Positions 61,090 to 64,000 of a stretch of 64,000 nt of DNA are shown here, in pieces. How positions within the stretch are numbered: position 1 is the first letter of the stretch; every line of letters starts with the position of its first letter. A program made the translations under genes and the position numbers. Under the pieces are notes generated by a model that saw only the letters and a list, made by a program, of their open reading frames with translations, was not told the origin of the DNA and did not search any database. Source of the stretch: Devosia sp. Root635 (GTDB taxonomy: Bacteria; Pseudomonadota; Alphaproteobacteria; Rhizobiales; Devosiaceae); contig NZ_LMGZ01000004.1 of NCBI RefSeq assembly GCF_001427605.1, positions 54,299-118,298 on the forward strand. The letters are read 5' to 3'.

Positions 61090-61249
61090 GCCAATGCTGC
61101 CTCAACCGCAAGCCAGAATGCGTGTCGCCAATGGCGACAGGGCCAGGGGATGAGTGGTTGCCACCCCATAGCCCATTTTGCGTCTACCGACCAATGCCTC
61201 GAAAGACGGTCAGGGTTGTGGCAAGCGCGCCGCGCTCACCGGATTATGA

Positions 61250-61870
61250 TCAGGTCTGCGTCGCAGGCACCGCGGCCGGCGGCGCCACCGTGCCGTCTTC
61301 GGTCGCGTCCGTGCCCTCGTCGAGCGGAATGGCGGGCGATTCGGAATCGTCGGTCAGCCCGGTGCCACCCTGCAGCATGTCGGTCACCTGCTGTTCCAGG
61401 CCCTCCGGCAGCAGCGAGATCAGCGTCTGCCCCATGCTTTGCAGATGCGGCAGCGCCTGCGACTCCGCCGCCCAGCTCGGCAGCTTGTCGGCCATCAGCC
61501 AGGTGCCAAAAATGGTGATGACAATGGCGATCAGCACGCCGCGTAGCACGCCGAACACGAAGCCCAGCGTCCGGTCGATCGGCCCGATGCGGCTATCGAC
61601 CACGAAATCGGCGATGCGCATGGTCAAAAGATGCAGCACGATCAGCGCCACGATGAAGGTCACGACCACGGTGGCGACCTGCGCCACGATCGGCTCGGCA
61701 ATGTACTGCTCGGCAATGTCCTTGTGGTACAGCATCATGTAGATCGCGACGGCCGCCGAGCCGGCCCATGTCGCCAGCGACAGCACTTCGCGCGTCAAAC
61801 CGCGCGCGGTGGCGAGAATCGCCGAAATCAGCACCAGAACACCAACACCAACGTCGAACGCAGTCAGCAT
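61250..61870 (-). CDS. cvpA: CvpA family membrane protein
   Basis: A 206-residue membrane protein with about four helices and the CvpA motifs FDVGVGVLVLISAILATARG and DRTLGFVFGVLRG, then a soluble acidic and Pro-rich C-terminus. CvpA was named for colicin V production and has been linked to envelope stress. It stands upstream of purF as in many proteobacteria. Confidence 0.9.
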   Translation of the reverse strand: MLTAFDVGVGVLVLISAILATARGLTREVLSLATWAGSAAVAIYMMLYHKDIAEQYIAEPIVAQVATVVVTFIVALIVLHLLTMRIADFVVDSRIGPIDRTLGFVFGVLRGVLIAIVITIFGTWLMADKLPSWAAESQALPHLQSMGQTLISLLPEGLEQQVTDMLQGGTGLTDDSESPAIPLDEGTDATEDGTVAPPAAVPATQT

Positions 61871-62036
61871 ATGTCTTTCACCTGGCTCCAGTTGCCGCCC
61901 CGGCTTGTCGGGCTTCGTTTAGCCGCTTTGTGGCGGGATGCCAAGGGCAGCGGGCCCGGCTGGAGCCAATCTCCAAAAAAACTGTTAACCTGCCGGCGCC
62001 GCACCCGCGCGGTAGAGCACAGGCAATGGAGTCGTC

Positions 62037-62405
62037 ATGAACAGCAAGAACAATCAGCGCGTTTATGCCATGAGCGTCGCCAGCGTCTATCGCCTCTACC
62101 TCGCAAAGGTAGAGCGCAAGGGCCGCACCAAGGACGAGGTCGACGAAGTCATCCGCTGGCTGACCGGCCATAGCCAGGAATCGCTGGAGCGCGAGCTGGC
62201 CAACCAGACCACCTTCGAGACCTTTTTCACCCAGGCGCATCTCAATCCCGACCGCGCGCTCATCACCGGCTCGGTCTGCGGCGTCAAGCTGGCCGAGATC
62301 GAGGAGCCCCTGATGAAGGAAATCCGCTACCTCGACAAACTGGTGGATGAACTCGCCAAGGGCCGCCCCATGTCCAAGATCCTGCGGCAGCCGGTCAGCG
62401 CCTGA
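62037..62405 (+). CDS. DUF2200 family protein
   Basis: A 122-residue protein with the recognisable DUF2200 sequence: [48 protein letters not shown] and [20 protein letters not shown]. Function is unknown. It lies on the plus strand between cvpA and radA, and its stop directly abuts the radA stop. Confidence 0.88.
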   Translation: MNSKNNQRVYAMSVASVYRLYLAKVERKGRTKDEVDEVIRWLTGHSQESLERELANQTTFETFFTQAHLNPDRALITGSVCGVKLAEIEEPLMKEIRYLDKLVDELAKGRPMSKILRQPVSA

Positions 62406-63806
62406 CTACCACTCCTCGCGTTCCGGTTCGCGCGGCTTGCCCGCTGCGGCGATGCGGCCCACCAGTTCGGACAAAGCCGAAAATTCCGACACCACAAGCC
62501 CCGAGGCCCGGTCTGCCGTGCCCAGCCGTCCGGTCGAGACCGACTTGAACCCCAGCTTCTGCGCCTCGCGCAACCGCAGCGAGCCATGCGCCACCGGCCT
62601 GATGCCACCGGCCAGCGAAATCTCGCCGAAATAGACGGCGTCGGTCGGCAGCGGCGAACTGGTGAGCGACGAGATCAGCGCCGCCGCCACGGCCAGGTCC
62701 GCCGCCGGTTCGTTGATCTTCAATCCTCCCGCCACATTGAGATAGATGTCATTGGCCCCGATCCGCACCCCGCAGCGCGTTTCCAGCACCGCCAGCACCA
62801 TCGAGAGGCGCGAGCTATCCCAACCCACCACGGCTCGCCTCGGCGTGCCCAGGGGAGACGGCGCCACCAGCGCCTGGATTTCGATGAGGATCGGCCGCGT
62901 ACCCTCCATCCCGGCAAACACCGCTGAGCCCGCCGCCCCCTCGTCGCGCTGGTCGAGGAACAAAGCCGAGGGATTGGCCACCTGCTCCAGCCCCAGTTCG
63001 GTCATGGCGAAGACGCCGATCTCGTCGGTGGCGCCGTAGCGGTTCTTCACCCCGCGCAGGATGCGGAATGTGTGGCTGGCATCGCCCTCGAAATAGAGCA
63101 CGGCGTCGACCATGTGCTCGACCACGCGCGGCCCGGCGATCTGCCCGTCCTTGGTCACATGCCCTACCAGCACCACCGCCGCGCCGCTCTTCTTGGCGAA
63201 TCGCGTCAGCGCCTGCGCCGAGGTACGCACCTGCGTCACGGTGCCCGGCGCAGAATCCACGCGGTCGGTCCACAGCGTCTGGATGGAGTCGATGATGACA
63301 AGGTCGGGGGCAGGGCCGTTTTCCAGCGTCGCGAGGATGATCTCCACATTGGTCTCGGCCGCCAGCATCACATTGGCCTCGCCCAGCCCCAGCCTTTGCG
63401 CCCTCAAGCGCACCTGCGCCACCGCCTCCTCGCCCGAGACATAGACAACGCGTCTGCCCTGGTTGGCCAAAGCCGCCGCCGATTGCAGCAGCAGCGTCGA
63501 TTTGCCGATCCCCGGATCGCCGCCCACCAGCAGCGCCGAACCCTTGACGAACCCGCCCCCGGTCACCCGGTCCAGTTCTGCCAGCCCGGTCACCACCCGC
63601 GCCGCGCTCTCCGTCTCCCCCGAGAGCGGCACCAGGTTGGTCGGTCGTCCATTGGCCTTGGCCGATTTCGGCCCCGCGCCCACGCCACTGTCGGTGATTT
63701 CCTCGACGATGGTATTCCACTCGCCACAGGCATCGCACCGCCCCTGCCAGCGCGTGGTCACGGCCCCGCAGGCCTGGCAGACGAAGGAAGAACGGGATTT
63801 GGCCAA
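62406..63806 (-). CDS. radA: DNA repair protein RadA (Sms)
   Basis: A 466-residue RecA-like helicase that helps process recombination intermediates. An N-terminal C4 zinc finger (FVCQACGAVTTRWQGRCDAC) is followed by Walker A GGDPGIGKSTLLLQ, Walker B LVIIDSIQTLW, the RadA-specific KNRFG motif (here KNRYG in GVKNRYGATDEIGVF) and a C-terminal Lon-like domain (AGGLKINEPAADLAVAAALI). Length and layout are normal. Confidence 0.96.
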   Translation of the reverse strand: MAKSRSSFVCQACGAVTTRWQGRCDACGEWNTIVEEITDSGVGAGPKSAKANGRPTNLVPLSGETESAARVVTGLAELDRVTGGGFVKGSALLVGGDPGIGKSTLLLQSAAALANQGRRVVYVSGEEAVAQVRLRAQRLGLGEANVMLAAETNVEIILATLENGPAPDLVIIDSIQTLWTDRVDSAPGTVTQVRTSAQALTRFAKKSGAAVVLVGHVTKDGQIAGPRVVEHMVDAVLYFEGDASHTFRILRGVKNRYGATDEIGVFAMTELGLEQVANPSALFLDQRDEGAAGSAVFAGMEGTRPILIEIQALVAPSPLGTPRRAVVGWDSSRLSMVLAVLETRCGVRIGANDIYLNVAGGLKINEPAADLAVAAALISSLTSSPLPTDAVYFGEISLAGGIRPVAHGSLRLREAQKLGFKSVSTGRLGTADRASGLVVSEFSALSELVGRIAAAGKPREPEREEW

Positions 63807-63949
63807 GGCGGGTCTCTACACTTGCAACGCTGGCGAAAGCCTAGCCGATCTGGCTTTGATGAACAAGAACAAAAAGTGAACTGTTGGATGAACTATCCCA
63901 CCCGGATCGTCACCCTCGGGCTTGTATCGACGAAATCTGATTAAGATGT

Positions 63950-63980
63950 CCCGGGAGGCGGTCGCATCCGCGCTCCCGGG
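63950..63980. repeat. inverted repeat near the right window edge
   Basis: Arms CCCGGGAG and CTCCCGGG, extended by gcgg/ccgc with one unpaired base, around a short loop. No T-run follows on either strand. It may close a gene lying beyond the window or be another palindromic intergenic element. The rest of 63807-63949 shows no gene. Confidence 0.5.
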
Positions 63981-64000
63981 CAGACATCGACCGTCCTCGG

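Overview
The window is high-GC chromosomal DNA from an alphaproteobacterium, most likely of the Hyphomicrobiales. A Devosia-like organism is my best guess, with low confidence at genus level. The basis is the mix of housekeeping genes (radA, cvpA, purF, guaB, guaA, der with a TPR neighbour, rsmB, rlmE beside ppx/gppA, DUF2200), frequent GTG/TTG starts, ATGA-type gene overlaps and palindromic intergenic elements. There is no integrase, transposase or CRISPR array.

Layout. 0-3 kb: the tail of a GNAT gene, a GH51 arabinofuranosidase and an ArsR-type regulator with a large C-terminal domain. 3-13.5 kb: a LysR regulator divergent from a ten-gene catabolic operon. It holds a three-subunit FAD/[2Fe-2S] amino- or imino-acid dehydrogenase (D-hydroxyproline/opine oxidase type), an aldehyde dehydrogenase broken by an in-frame stop, a DapB-like reductase with an altered active-site signature, a DapA-like lyase, a polar amino acid ABC transporter, and a saccharopine/lysine dehydrogenase-like protein. 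13.9-16.6 kb: tandem paralogous exported proteins with peptidoglycan-binding-like segments.

16.6-41.8 kb is the most unusual part: two divergent operons around one AT-rich promoter region at about 25.3-25.5 kb. The leftward operon encodes a response regulator, a sensor kinase, two small exported PPC-like proteins, an exported caspase-like protease and an exported TPR-CHAT protease. The rightward operon is an expanded srfABC locus. It has three membrane proteins sharing a transmembrane/coiled-coil/Cys module but carrying different C-terminal domains (SrfA-C-like, trypsin-like, DUF2135-like), then SrfB (Hsp70/actin fold), SrfC (P-loop GTPase-like), a Sel1-type membrane protein, an exported vWA protein, an ABC ATPase/permease pair and an exported FGE-sulfatase-domain protein. 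I read the whole as a two-component-controlled envelope system with three protease types driven by cytoplasmic NTPases. Its function is inferred, not known.

41.8-64 kb is mainly housekeeping: a glycine-zipper exported protein, tRNA-Gln(CUG), ppx/gppA, rlmE, two paralogous MFS exporters, guaB, der, a YfgM-like TPR protein, a 2'-5' RNA ligase, guaA, tspO, rsmB, a MAPEG protein, a CorC/HlyC protein, GNAT, SDR, purF, cvpA, DUF2200 and radA. The purine genes guaB, guaA and purF all lie within about 13 kb.

All assignments come from reading translations and motifs. No database search was run.
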